Assembly: GCA_963823495.1 (NCBI GenBank)
Contig: CAWGLV010000001.1
Coordinates: forward strand, 1,240,001 to 1,304,000
Direction of reading: 5' to 3'
DNA length: 64,000 bases
Origin: DATDAH01 sp963823495
GTDB taxonomy: Bacteria; Actinomycetota; Acidimicrobiia; Acidimicrobiales; DATDAH01
In this document: one piece after another, positions 35,706-45,079 of the stretch
Numbering within the stretch: position 1 is the stretch's first letter
How the letters are laid out: every line of letters begins with the position of its first letter
Position numbers and translations under genes: made by a program
The notes under the pieces: model-generated
The model's input: the letters and a program-made list of their open reading frames with translations, nothing else
Databases searched by the model: none
What the model was told of the DNA's origin: nothing

Positions 35706-36889
35706 GCCGAGGGGGAGCCGGGCGCCTGGCCGCCCTGATCGATCCCTTCGCCGTCGATGACTTCTTCGGCCGTCACCGCGACCGGGAGTTCTTCGTCGTG
35801 GAGCGGGACGAGCCGGGTCGTTACACCGACCTGCTCGACCTCGAGACCGTCGAGACCTTCGTCTTCGAGACCAACCCCCGCGCCGAGGATCTCCAGGTCC
35901 TGCACTCGGGGCCCGTCGACCGGGCCGGGTACGTCTACCCCAGCGGCCTGGTGGACGCCCTGGCCCTGAGCCGGCTCTACGAGGACGGTCACTCGGTGGT
36001 GCTCCCGCACGCCCACCAGCACTTCCCCCCGCTCGGCTACCTCGTCCGCGGTCTCGAGGCCGAGCTCGGTTGCCGGGCGCAGGCCAACGTCTACCTCTCA
36101 CCCCCTGGGGCAGCCGCCTTCGCGCCGCACTACGACGCCCACGACGTGCTGGTGCTCCAGGCCCACGGCCAGAAGGAGTGGACGCTCTTCGAAGGGCCGG
36201 AACCGGTTCCGGCCACCCACCACTTCGATCCGGCCACCCACCCGCCCGGTGGACCCGTGGACACCTTCACCCTCCGCACGGGCGATCTGGCCTACCTGCC
36301 CCGCGGCCTGATGCACCACGCCGCGGCCGCCCGAGACGCTTCCCTGCATGTCACCGTCGGCATCCACTGGGTGAGCATCCTCGACGTGCTGGAGGCCGCC
36401 CTCGAGCGGGCCGGCGCCGATCGGCCCGAGTTGCGACGGGCGCTGCCCCACCGATGGTGGGTCGACGAGGAGGCCCTCGAGGCGGTGGTCGCCGAGGTCG
36501 CCGAGCGGGCCGCGGCGATCGGCAGCCCTGATCTCGTGGTCCCCGCCCTCGGCCATCTGCGCCGGGACCTGGTGTCCAGCCGCCAACCCCTGGTGCCGGG
36601 CCAGTTGGATCAGCTGCGGCGCCTCGACGAGCTCGGCCCCGAAACGATCGTCGCCCCCCGGGATCCGATGATCTGGGACCTGCGGGAGGACGGGGATCAG
36701 GTCGTGTTGGCCTGCTTCGGCAGCGAGATCGCGTTCCCGGCGAAGGCGGCCCCCGTCGTCGCCCATCTCCTCCGCGGCGACCCGGACGGGATCCCGATCG
36801 GTGAGCTCGACGATGGCCTGGACGTCGACGAACGACTGGTCCTGGTGAAGCGGCTCATCCGGGAGGGCGTGGTCGAAGCCCGAAGGTGA
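35702..36889 (+). CDS. JmjC/cupin-4 2-oxoglutarate oxygenase with winged-helix-like tail, possible CTG start
   Basis: A protein of about 395 residues in the ribosomal-oxygenase/YcfD-like cupin family. In-frame sequence before the first GTG (35798) encodes LIDPFAVDDFFGRHRDREFF, the typical N-terminal motif of these enzymes, so the true start must lie upstream. No ATG/GTG/TTG exists there; CTG at 35702, overlapping the previous TGA as CTGA, is the best candidate. The iron site is HYDAHD (HxD) and a later MHH histidine. The C-terminal ~75 residues look like a winged-helix domain (PqqD/RoxA type). It should hydroxylate a protein side chain. Confidence 0.75.
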   Translation: MSRGGAGRLAALIDPFAVDDFFGRHRDREFFVVERDEPGRYTDLLDLETVETFVFETNPRAEDLQVLHSGPVDRAGYVYPSGLVDALALSRLYEDGHSVVLPHAHQHFPPLGYLVRGLEAELGCRAQANVYLSPPGAAAFAPHYDAHDVLVLQAHGQKEWTLFEGPEPVPATHHFDPATHPPGGPVDTFTLRTGDLAYLPRGLMHHAAAARDASLHVTVGIHWVSILDVLEAALERAGADRPELRRALPHRWWVDEEALEAVVAEVAERAAAIGSPDLVVPALGHLRRDLVSSRQPLVPGQLDQLRRLDELGPETIVAPRDPMIWDLREDGDQVVLACFGSEIAFPAKAAPVVAHLLRGDPDGIPIGELDDGLDVDERLVLVKRLIREGVVEARR

Positions 36890-36908
36890 GCAGACCGATC
36901 GTGACCGC

Positions 36909-38020
36909 TCAGCCGGTGACGACCGAGTCGGTCAGGAGGCCGCCGGTGCGATTGACGACCACACAGGTCAGACCGTCACCCCAGTAGGCGTACCAGGCCA
37001 CGTAGCCGGGGATCGGGACACGTTGGGTTCGGGCCAGGTGGCACTGCTCCTGAGCCGGCTGGCCGCTGGCGGTGTTCCCGGGCGCCTGTTCGAAGATCTG
37101 GCCTTCGTGGGGCTGGGCACAGTCGGCGACGAAGAACCCGCTCACGGCGTTCCAGCGCTCCCCTTCGAGTCGGTCGACGCAGTCGCCGACCGCGAGCTGG
37201 GACGGGATGACGAAGGTCTGGTCGGGCTGGAAGGTGATCGTGTAGCGGTTCATGCTGCCGGTGAAGCCCGAGACCAACAGTGAGTGCTCGCCGCCATCCG
37301 AGGCCGTGATGCCGACCGCGGCACCCCGCGGTCCGGTGGTCACGCCCTGGCTCGGTAGCTCGTTGCCGTCGGGATCGAGCAGGGCGACCACGGGGGTGAA
37401 GGCCCCGTCGGCGTCGATGACGACCGTCCCGGTCTGCCCCGACGACAGCGACAACGGGTGGATCCGCGGGTCGTCACCGGTGTCGCCTTCGATCGGCACG
37501 GTGGCCGGCACACCGCCGGCCAGGGCCGGGGCGACGACGGTCGAGCTGGTCTCGATGGTCTCGGTCGGTGGTTGCTCGTCCGCGGCCTGGTTGTCGTCGG
37601 AGCCGCCGCTGAGCCACACGTAGGCCAGTCCGACCACCAACGCCACGACGACGGCGGCCAACGCCAGGATCACGTTGTTGCTCCGTCCGCCCTTGGTGGG
37701 CGGCGCGCCGTAGGCGGCCGGCGCCGCCGTGTACGGCGGGGCCGGCGTGTAGGGCGATCCGGGCGGGAGCGGCGCACCCGGGGTGGGCCCGGTCACCACC
37801 GCGTTGGGCGCGGTGACCCCTGGGGGTGGGGGTGCCGCGGTCGGGCACCCGGCGGTGGGGGTGCCGCGGTCGGGGCACCCGGCGGTGGGGGTGCAGCTGC
37901 GGGGGCAGCCGGAGGCGGGGGTGTCGGCGCCACGGTTCCGCAGTGGGCACAGAACAGGTCATCGGCGCCGAGGCCCGTGCCGCACTGGGCACAGGTGCGC
38001 TCCGGGGGCAACGCGCTCAC
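36909..38020 (-). CDS. Zinc-ribbon membrane protein with extracellular domain, one-base frameshift
   Basis: A 370-residue protein split by a missing base. The first part starts MSALPPERTCAQCGTGLG, a zinc ribbon (CxxC...CAHCGT), then Pro/Ala repeats. The second frame continues through Pro-rich sequence, a membrane helix (VILALAAVVVALVVGLAYVWL) and an extracytoplasmic region with a CVDRL...CAQPHEGQIFE block typical of actinobacterial septum-formation-like (DUF4190-type) domains. Two adjacent ~33-bp repeats differ only by TCGGG against TCGGGG (37843-37845 and 37872-37875); restoring the G joins the frames. It is probably a signalling or cell-envelope protein. Confidence 0.72.
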
Positions 38021-38328
38021 GGTGTTCCGCCCGTCATCCTCACCTGACCCAGCCGGTCACGATCGTGGACGGTCTGCTTCGCCATCGTCACCCGGTCAGC
38101 CTCCCTTGTCGGTCCAGCCTCCTGGGTCGTGCCCCGTTGGGCAAGGGTCGAAGGTCTTGCTTCGGATGCTGTGCCCGACGGCCGCGGCTGGGTCTTCTGA
38201 CCCTACTCACCGGCGGATCGAACGGCCCCGACGCGCCGCCGACCGCGAAGGCCCGAGCGGGATGGCGCCGCTCTACAGTGGCGGTCGGTGGCAGTCGGCG
38301 TGAACATGAGGCGAGGGGAGCAGGCGGG
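38021..38328. other. 308-bp divergent intergenic region
   Basis: No convincing gene is present. It separates divergent starts at 38020 and 38329. A TACAGT hexamer at 38274-38279 could be a -10 for the gene at 38329 with a leader of about 50 bases. The remainder shows no clear repeats. Confidence 0.5.
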
Positions 38329-40458
38329 GTGAGGCGCGTCGGGGAGTTCTTCAGATCGCCGGCCTTCATCGTGGCCTTCCTGCTCGTCACCGGTGCCCTC
38401 GTGCTCACCCGCGACCAGTGGACCTGGGTGTTCGCCGACGGTGACGCCCAGACGGTCGGGGCCTTCGCCCCGGCGCTCGATGGCCTGGACGAGGACACCG
38501 AGCACCTCTACCGGATCACCAGCGGCAACGGCTCCACCCTGACCTACACCGTCGAGGAGAACCTCGCCGGCAACGACGGGACGGCCCAGGGGACCACGTC
38601 GTCGCTGGCCGGGGACATCGCGGTCAACATCGAGGATCCGGCAACCAGCCGCGTGGGCACGATCGTGGTCAACATCGAGCAGTTCGAGTCCGACTCGAAC
38701 CTGCGGGACAAGCGCATCCGCCACGACTTCCTCGAGTCGACCCACTACCCGCTGGCCACCTTCGAGGCCACGGGCATCGAGGGCGTCCCCGACGTCGTCG
38801 AGGGCGAGACCACCGGCGACCTGACCATCACCGGCGACCTGACCCTCAAGGAGACCACGGCCGCAGTCACCTTCAGCGGCCCGGTCACGGTGACCGAGGA
38901 CCGGCTCGAGGCCACCATGACCGGCACCGTCCTCATGTCCACCTACGACATCGGGCCGATCCACGTCGCCGGCCTCGCCCACACTGCCGACGAGGTGGAC
39001 TTCACCCTGGATCTGGTCGCCGAGCGCACCGATGTCGACGAGGCGCCGCCGGCGGAGGTCGCGACCGAGGTGGCGCCGGTCGAGTTCGCCGAGGGCCGGT
39101 TCGCCGAGTCCGTCCAGCCGATCCTGGAATCCAGCTGCGTCTCCTGCCACGAGGAGGACGCCCCCGGCTTCAGCACGGTGGAGCTGGCCACCGCGGGCGA
39201 CGCGGCCGAGATCGCCGACGACCTGGCCCTGGTCACCGAGTCGCGGTACATGCCGCCCTGGCCGGCCTCGGACCTCGGCCCCGAGTTCGAGCACGACTTC
39301 GCCCTCGACGACGACGAGGTCGCCGCCATCGCCGAGTGGGCCGACGCCGGCGGTGGGCTCGACGTCGATCCCGACACCGAGTTGGTGGCCGAGGACCCGC
39401 CCTTCGAGCCCATCGAGCGGGACCAGGTGATCGCCTCCGACGGCGCGTACGTCGGTGACCTGGCGGTGCAGGACGACTACCACTGCCAGGTCCACGAGGT
39501 CCAGGACCCCGAGGGCGACGGCGAGTGGGTGACCGGCATGGGCTTCGAGCCCGACGAGGTCGACATCGTCCACCACTCGATCGTCTACCGGGTCCCGGCC
39601 GAGGGCCGGGCCGAGGTCGAGGCGCTCGACGCCCGGGAGCCGGGTCCCGGCTACACCTGCTTCGGCACCTCGAACCTGCGCACGTCCGGCGTGGTCTCCA
39701 TCGGCGGCTGGGCCCCGGGCCAGCAGCCCCGGGTCTTCCCCGACGGCGTCGGCCTCCGCCTCCAGCCCGGCGACTTCATCGTCAACCAGATCCACTACCA
39801 CTACGACCACGAGAACCCGCCGGACCAGTCCACCCTCGTGCTCGACACGGTCAGCACCGAGGAGCTCGCCGCACTCGACGAGCCGATGACCTCGATCACC
39901 GGCAGCACCTACCTGACCCCGGCCGAGGGGCCCTGCACGCCCCAGGAGCACGGTCCGCTGTGTGACCGGGACGCCGTTCTCGACGACATCGCCGAGAAGT
40001 ACGGCATCGGAGCCCGCTTCATCCCCGATGCGCTGATCCGGGGCTGTGGTGGTGACATCGAGGACTTCGACGAGCTCGACGGCACCCGCTTCTCGAGCAG
40101 CTGTGACATGGCGGCCCGCAACTCCGGGACCCTGTACTCGGTGCTCGGCCACATGCATGAGTTCGGTGCCGCCTACCGCATGACCCTGAACCCCGACACG
40201 CCCGAGGAGCGCGTCCTGTTGGACATCCCGTCGTGGAGCTTCGAGTGGCAGCTCTACTACGTGCCGGTCGAGGACATCCGCATCGAGCCGGGGGATCAGC
40301 TCCGCTTCGAGTGCACCTGGGACCGGGCCAACCTGTACATGCCCGAGCCCCGGTACATCACCTGGAACGAGGGCACGGTGGACGAGATGTGCTTCTCCAG
40401 CGTGACAGTCATCCCCGACACCGACGTCGAGGGCACACCCAACCGCTACGCGCCCTGA
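38329..40458 (+). CDS. YceI - cytochrome c - copper monooxygenase-like fusion
   Basis: A 709-residue protein with an N-terminal membrane anchor (residues ~10-27). A YceI-like lipid-binding domain comes first (about 60-235; LRDKRIRHDFLESTHYP, GDLTLKETT). A single cytochrome-c-type domain follows, with SSCVSCHEED and the likely axial Met in MPPWP. The third domain resembles type II copper monooxygenases (PHM/dopamine-hydroxylase fold): VHHSIVY, QIHYHYDH and LGHMHEFG give His pairs for two coppers, and EMCFSS the methionine region. The GTG at 38329 has RBS AGGGGAGCAGG. It may be a secreted or membrane-bound hydroxylase. Confidence 0.78.
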   Translation: MRRVGEFFRSPAFIVAFLLVTGALVLTRDQWTWVFADGDAQTVGAFAPALDGLDEDTEHLYRITSGNGSTLTYTVEENLAGNDGTAQGTTSSLAGDIAVNIEDPATSRVGTIVVNIEQFESDSNLRDKRIRHDFLESTHYPLATFEATGIEGVPDVVEGETTGDLTITGDLTLKETTAAVTFSGPVTVTEDRLEATMTGTVLMSTYDIGPIHVAGLAHTADEVDFTLDLVAERTDVDEAPPAEVATEVAPVEFAEGRFAESVQPILESSCVSCHEEDAPGFSTVELATAGDAAEIADDLALVTESRYMPPWPASDLGPEFEHDFALDDDEVAAIAEWADAGGGLDVDPDTELVAEDPPFEPIERDQVIASDGAYVGDLAVQDDYHCQVHEVQDPEGDGEWVTGMGFEPDEVDIVHHSIVYRVPAEGRAEVEALDAREPGPGYTCFGTSNLRTSGVVSIGGWAPGQQPRVFPDGVGLRLQPGDFIVNQIHYHYDHENPPDQSTLVLDTVSTEELAALDEPMTSITGSTYLTPAEGPCTPQEHGPLCDRDAVLDDIAEKYGIGARFIPDALIRGCGGDIEDFDELDGTRFSSSCDMAARNSGTLYSVLGHMHEFGAAYRMTLNPDTPEERVLLDIPSWSFEWQLYYVPVEDIRIEPGDQLRFECTWDRANLYMPEPRYITWNEGTVDEMCFSSVTVIPDTDVEGTPNRYAP

Positions 40459-40517
40459 CCCTCCCCGCCGCGAGGGCACGGTGGGCCCGTCCGGCGCGGG
40501 CGACGACGGTGGTCACC

Positions 40518-40523
40518 TAAGTT
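40518..40523 (+). promoter_or_regulatory. Candidate -10 (TAAGTT) before patatin gene
   Basis: TAAGTT lies 6 bases before a GTG (40530) and 9 before the next in-frame ATG (40533), again without a Shine-Dalgarno sequence. Confidence 0.4.
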
Positions 40524-40529
40524 CTCCCG

Positions 40530-42323
40530 GTGATGGCGGAACAGGAACTGACCGCGCCCGAGGTGCTCGCCTTCCTGGCCGCGTCCGATCTCTTCGGCGG
40601 CCTGGATGACGACGAGCGCCGGTTGCTGGCCGACCGGCTCGAGACCCAGACGATCCAGGGCGGGGAGGTCCTCCTCCGGGAGGGCGATCCCGCCGACGGC
40701 GTCTACCTGGTCGTCTCCGGTCGGTTGCAGGCCCGCCTCGGAGCCGATGACGACTTCACGGTGATCGGGGAGGCCGGTCGGGGCGAGGTGGTGGGGGAGG
40801 CGGCCCTGCTCACCGACCGACCCCGGGGTGCCACCGTCGTGGCCCTGCGGGACTCGTTGCTCCTCCGGCTGTCGGTGGAGGCCTTCGAGGACGTGCTGGC
40901 CCGCTCACCCCTGCTCCTGCGCCCGATCGCCGGCCAGGTCATCGAGCGTCTGCGGCGGGCCTCCTCGGGCGAGGGAACCACTCGCCCGGTGGCCACGATC
41001 GCCATGTTCACCCTCCGTGAGGGCGGGCGGGGTCCGGCGTTCATGGACGCGATGGTGCCGGCCCTGGCGGCCATGGTGCCGTCGCTCGCGGTCGTGGGTG
41101 CGGCTGATGCGCCCAAGGGCATGTCGATCACCGCGTGGCTCAACGCCCTCGAGCACGACCACGACATGGTGCTCTACCGCTCGGAGGCGGGCGATGACGA
41201 GTGGACGCGGCGCTGCCTGCGCCAGGCCGACGTGGTCCTCCTCGTGGGTGACGGCACCCGATCCCCCGGTCCCGCCCCGGTGGAGGAGGTCCTGGCCGAG
41301 CACCGGCGCCGAGTGCCGGTGCCCGTCGAGCTGGTCCTGGTCCACGGCGCGGATCTGGGTGTGCCGACCGGTACCCACCGATGGCTGGCGAACCGGGACC
41401 TCCGTCGCCATCACCACGTTCGCGAAGGGGACGAGGCCGACGCCGCCCGCGTCGTGCGGCTCCTCACCGACCGGGGCCTGGGTCTGGTGCTCTCCGGCGG
41501 CGGGGCCCGGGGCATGGCCGAGATCGGCGTCATCCGGGCCATCGGCGAGCTCGGTATCCCGATCGACGCCATCGGCGGGACCAGCGCCGGCTCCCTGATC
41601 GCCGGCGCGGTGGCCCGGGGCTGGTCGATCGACGAGGTCGAGGCGCTCCTGCGCCGCGGCATGGTGACCGAGTCCAACCCCGTCGACCTGACCCTGCCGA
41701 TCTCCTCGATCGCCTCCGGCCGCCGGATCTCCGAGCGCTTGAAGGACGCGGCGGGCGAGGTCGACATCGAGGACACCTGGATCGACTACTTCTGCGTGTC
41801 GACGAACCTGACCAAGGTGGGTCCGATGGTGCACCGCCGGGGTCGGGCCTGGCGGGCGATCCGGGCCAGCATGTCCATCCCCGGCGTGTTCCCGCCCGTG
41901 GCCCAGGACGGCGACGTCCTCGTCGACGGTGGTCTGGTGGACAACCTGCCCGTGGGCGAGATGCGCCGGGGCCACGAGGGCCTCACCGTGATCGCGGTCG
42001 ACGTCGGGGTCCAGCGGGGCCTGGCCGCCGGTGACCTGCCCGACTCCACGGTGATGGGCGGCTGGCGGCTGGTGATCGACCGGCTGCACCCTCGCCGTCG
42101 CTCGCCGGATGTCGTCGGCATCGTCTCGCTGTTGGCCCGGCTGACCGAGCTGGGCGGGGGCGGCAACGCCAACGCCGACCGGGGGGACGTGCTGGTGCGC
42201 CCCGACGTCGAGCAGTTCCCGATCCTGGACTTCAACCGCTTCGATGACCTGGTGGCCGTCGGCCACCGGGACGGTTTGGCTGCGTTGGGCCCCTGGTGGG
42301 AGGAGTTCGGGGCCCGCTACTGA
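40530..42323 (+). CDS. Cyclic nucleotide-binding domain - patatin-like phospholipase (NTE-like)
   Basis: A 597-residue protein. Residues ~12-135 form a cyclic-nucleotide-binding domain (GEVLLREGDPADGVYLVVSG; GEVVGEAALLTDRPR). A linker domain (~150-305) follows, then a patatin phospholipase domain: VLSGGGARGMAEIGV (oxyanion glycines), GGTSAGSLIAG (GxSxG nucleophile Ser) and LVDGGLVDNLPV (catalytic Asp). This domain order is that of NTE/RssA-like esterases, which hydrolyse phospholipids or lysophospholipids. The protein could respond to cAMP. Its end overlaps the convergent MMPL gene by 7 bases. Confidence 0.88.
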   Translation: MMAEQELTAPEVLAFLAASDLFGGLDDDERRLLADRLETQTIQGGEVLLREGDPADGVYLVVSGRLQARLGADDDFTVIGEAGRGEVVGEAALLTDRPRGATVVALRDSLLLRLSVEAFEDVLARSPLLLRPIAGQVIERLRRASSGEGTTRPVATIAMFTLREGGRGPAFMDAMVPALAAMVPSLAVVGAADAPKGMSITAWLNALEHDHDMVLYRSEAGDDEWTRRCLRQADVVLLVGDGTRSPGPAPVEEVLAEHRRRVPVPVELVLVHGADLGVPTGTHRWLANRDLRRHHHVREGDEADAARVVRLLTDRGLGLVLSGGGARGMAEIGVIRAIGELGIPIDAIGGTSAGSLIAGAVARGWSIDEVEALLRRGMVTESNPVDLTLPISSIASGRRISERLKDAAGEVDIEDTWIDYFCVSTNLTKVGPMVHRRGRAWRAIRASMSIPGVFPPVAQDGDVLVDGGLVDNLPVGEMRRGHEGLTVIAVDVGVQRGLAAGDLPDSTVMGGWRLVIDRLHPRRRSPDVVGIVSLLARLTELGGGGNANADRGDVLVRPDVEQFPILDFNRFDDLVAVGHRDGLAALGPWWEEFGARY

Positions 42324-44561
42324 CCGGGGTCCTCGGTGTCGGCCCTCAGGCCGTCGCGGCGGTCGAGCACGGCGATGGGTTCGTTCTCCCAGATGCCGAA
42401 GCGGAGGTGGAACCGGCGCAGCGGCTTGGGGGCCCACCAGTTGGCCCGACCGGCCAGGCGCATGAACGCGGGCACGAGGGTGGCCCGGATGAGGAAGGCG
42501 TCGACCAGCACGGCGAGGGCCAGGCCGAAGCCGAACAGCTTCACCACGGTCACCTCCGACAGGGCGATGGCCATGAACACGATGGCCAGCAGGAGCGCGG
42601 CGGCCGTGACGATCCGGCCGGTCTTCTCGAGGCCGACGGCGACGGCGTGTTCGTTGTCCCGTTCGAGGTCGTACTCCTCCTTCATCCGGGACAGCAGGAA
42701 GACCTCGTAGTCCATCGACAGCCCGAAGGCGATGCAGAACATGAGCAGTGGGGTGGTGACGTCGATGAAGCCCGTCGGGCTGAACCCGAGCGAGCCCGAG
42801 AGGTTCCCCTCCTGGAAGATCCACACCATCGCGCCGAAGGTGGCCGTGAGCGACAGCACGTTGAGGATCAGGGCCTTGAGCGGGACCAGCAGGCTGCCCA
42901 CCATCATGAAGAGCAGGATGAAGGTGGCGACCACGATGAGGCCGATCGCCCACGGGAGTCGGTTGCCGATGGCGGCCTTGGTGTCCACCAGCTCGGCGGA
43001 CAGGCCGCCGACGAGGACCTCGTCGAAGGGGGACGGCACGGTCCGCACCTCGTCGACCAGCTGTTCGCCTTCGGGGGAGATCGGCTCGACGAGGGGGACC
43101 GCCGCGAGCCAGGTGTCCTCCCCGTCGCCCTCGAAGCGGGCGACGAGGTCGGGGGGGATCAGCTCGGCGGGCGCCAGCAGTCCGCCGTCCTCGTAGGAGC
43201 CCGTGAGGCCGTCCACCCGCTCGATGTCCTCGAGGGCGGAGAGGGTCGTGGCGTACTCGGCGAGGGCGTCGAGGTCGGTGGCCCCGCCCGGGATGACGAC
43301 CTCGATCGTGGCGGACTCCCGCCCGGGGAACCCGGCGCGGATGTCATCGAGGGCGGCCCGGCTGGTGACCTCCTCGGGCAGCACCCGGTCGTCGACCGTG
43401 CCGGTGTTCAGGTCCAGGAACGGCACCGCGAGGACGACCAGGAACCCGGTGACCCCGATGATGTACGGCCAGGGATGGGCCATGACCCGCACGGCCTGGT
43501 CGTGCCAGAAGCCGCTGGGCGGGCGCGCCTTGAACAGGCGGCCCTTGTCGATCCGGGGGCCGAGGGCGGCGAGGACCGCGGGCAGCACCACGACCGAGGT
43601 GACGGCGGCGAGGGCGACCACGGCCACGCCGGCGTAGGCGAAGGACTGGACGTAGGGCACCGGAAAGAGCATCAGGCGCGGCCAGGGAGATGGCGACGGT
43701 GGCGCCGCTGAAGGCCACGGTGCGCCCGGCGGTCTGCATCGTGCGGGAGATGGCGACCTCCATCGTCTGGCCCTCGGCCAGCTCCTCGCGGTAGCGGGAG
43801 ACGATGAAGAGGCTGTAGTCGATGCCGAGGCCGAGGCCCATGGCGGTGGTGATGTTGAGGGCGAAGACCGAGACCTCGGTCCACCCCGTCAGGAGGGTGA
43901 GGATCAGGAAGGTGCCGAGCACGGCCCCGATGCCCACCACCAGCGGGAGGAAGGCGGCGACGAGGGATCCGAACACGATGATCAGGGCGATGAAGGTGAT
44001 CGGGGCGCTGAGCAGCTCGGCCTTCTGGAGGTCGGCTTCGGACTGCTCGCTGACCTGACGGGTGACCTCACCCCGCCCGGTGACCGCCACCGTGAGGCCG
44101 TCCCGCTCCCCGGAGTAGGTCTCCGACAGGTCGCCGGAGATCTCGACGACCTCGGTCTCGTCGCCCTCGAGGGTCGCGAACACCAGGGCCTGGGTCCCGT
44201 CCTCGCTGCGCAGCGGCGAGGCCTCGCCCAGGCCGATCGACCAGTGGGAGGTCACCGCCTCGACGTGGGGCTCGGCGGCCAGGTCCTCGCCCAGGGCGAC
44301 GCCCGCCTCGACGACGGCCGGGTCGTCCACATCGGCGCCGTCGGTGGTCACCACCAGGACCAGATCGGGCGTGCTGGCGGGGAACTGCTCGTCGAGCCGC
44401 TCCTGGGCCTGGGTGGACTCGGCGTCGGGGTCGGCGAAGCCGCCCAGGGACAGCTTCTCGGCCACGCCGGCCCCGAACACCGCGGCGAGCACGACCGCAG
44501 CACCGGCGGTGGCGATGACGATCCAGCGGCGCAGGACGACGAAGCGGGCCAAACGTCGCAT
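42317..44561 (-). CDS. MMPL-family membrane transporter, one-base frameshift
   Basis: An RND-superfamily MMPL protein of about 747 residues if one extra base near 43673-43682 is removed. The first half starts MRRLARFVVLRRW. It carries a long extracytoplasmic loop, five helices, and the motif GLGIDYSLFIVSRYREEL with the conserved D-Y pair of RND transporters. The second half continues LMLFPVPYVQSFAYAGVAVV and has its own loop and helices plus FGLSMDYEVFLLSRMKEEY. MMPL proteins export lipids and polyketide lipids in mycobacteria; this one is 2.3 kb from the lipid-synthase operon. The start follows TAGGGT at seven bases. Confidence 0.82.
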
Positions 44562-44568
44562 CGGGCAG

Positions 44569-44574
44569 ACCCTA
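44569..44574 (-). promoter_or_regulatory. Candidate -10 (TAGGGT) for MMPL gene, leaderless
   Basis: On the minus strand TAGGGT is followed by seven bases and the ATG at 44561. Confidence 0.45.
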
Positions 44575-44589
44575 GGCGCAGCGACCGAC

Positions 44590-44595
44590 TACCTT
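44590..44595 (+). promoter_or_regulatory. Candidate -10 (TACCTT) for cNMP-binding gene, leaderless
   Basis: TACCTT is followed by eight bases and the GTG at 44604. It lies 15 bases from the opposite-strand -10 of the MMPL gene, so the promoters are back to back. Confidence 0.45.
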
Positions 44596-44603
44596 CGGCG
44601 GAC

Positions 44604-45026
44604 GTGCGCTCCAAGCGGGAACTGACCGAGCTCATCGGGGGTGTGGACCTCTTCTCCCGCTGCACCAGGAGCGAGCTGAAGACCGTCGCCCGTCACATCG
44701 AGACCGTGCGCCTCGAGCCAGGGGCCGAGCTGACCCGCCAGGGGGCGGAGGGCGACGCCTTCTTCGTGATCATCGACGGCACCGCCCGGGTGATCGTGGA
44801 CGGCGAGGTGGCCGACACCCTCGGTCCGGGGCAGTACTTCGGCGAGCTGGCCCTCCTCGACGGGGCACCGCGGTCGGCCAGCGTCCACGCGGAGGACGAG
44901 GTCGAGGTGGCGGTGCTCGGCGTGCGCATGTTCCGCACCCTGCTGCGGGAGTTCCCCGAGATCAGCATCCAGTTGCTGGCCGGCCTCACCGGCGCCCTCC
45001 GCGAGGCGCGGGCGGCCGTCGACTAG
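44604..45026 (+). CDS. Cyclic nucleotide-binding domain protein
   Basis: A 140-residue single-domain protein of the Crp/cNMP-binding fold: VRSKRELTELIGGVDLFSRC, PGAELTRQGAEGDAFFVIIDG, LGPGQYFGELALLDGAPRSASV. The segment FGELALLDGAPRSA is the phosphate-binding cassette with the conserved E and R for cAMP/cGMP. No DNA-binding domain is attached, so it probably acts as a sensor partner. The GTG at 44604 is chosen from promoter spacing; an earlier in-frame start at 44244 would overlap the MMPL gene and its promoter. Confidence 0.85.
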   Translation: MRSKRELTELIGGVDLFSRCTRSELKTVARHIETVRLEPGAELTRQGAEGDAFFVIIDGTARVIVDGEVADTLGPGQYFGELALLDGAPRSASVHAEDEVEVAVLGVRMFRTLLREFPEISIQLLAGLTGALREARAAVD

Positions 45027-45079
45027 GGGCGACCCCGAACGGTCCGGAAGCGGGGGTCAGGGGCGGTGGGCGCGCCGGG

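Noticed and set aside
35022..36101. 359-codon minus-strand ORF over the lipoprotein and oxygenase
   Set aside because: Built of the complement of Asp/Gly codons; it has no RBS and no domain.
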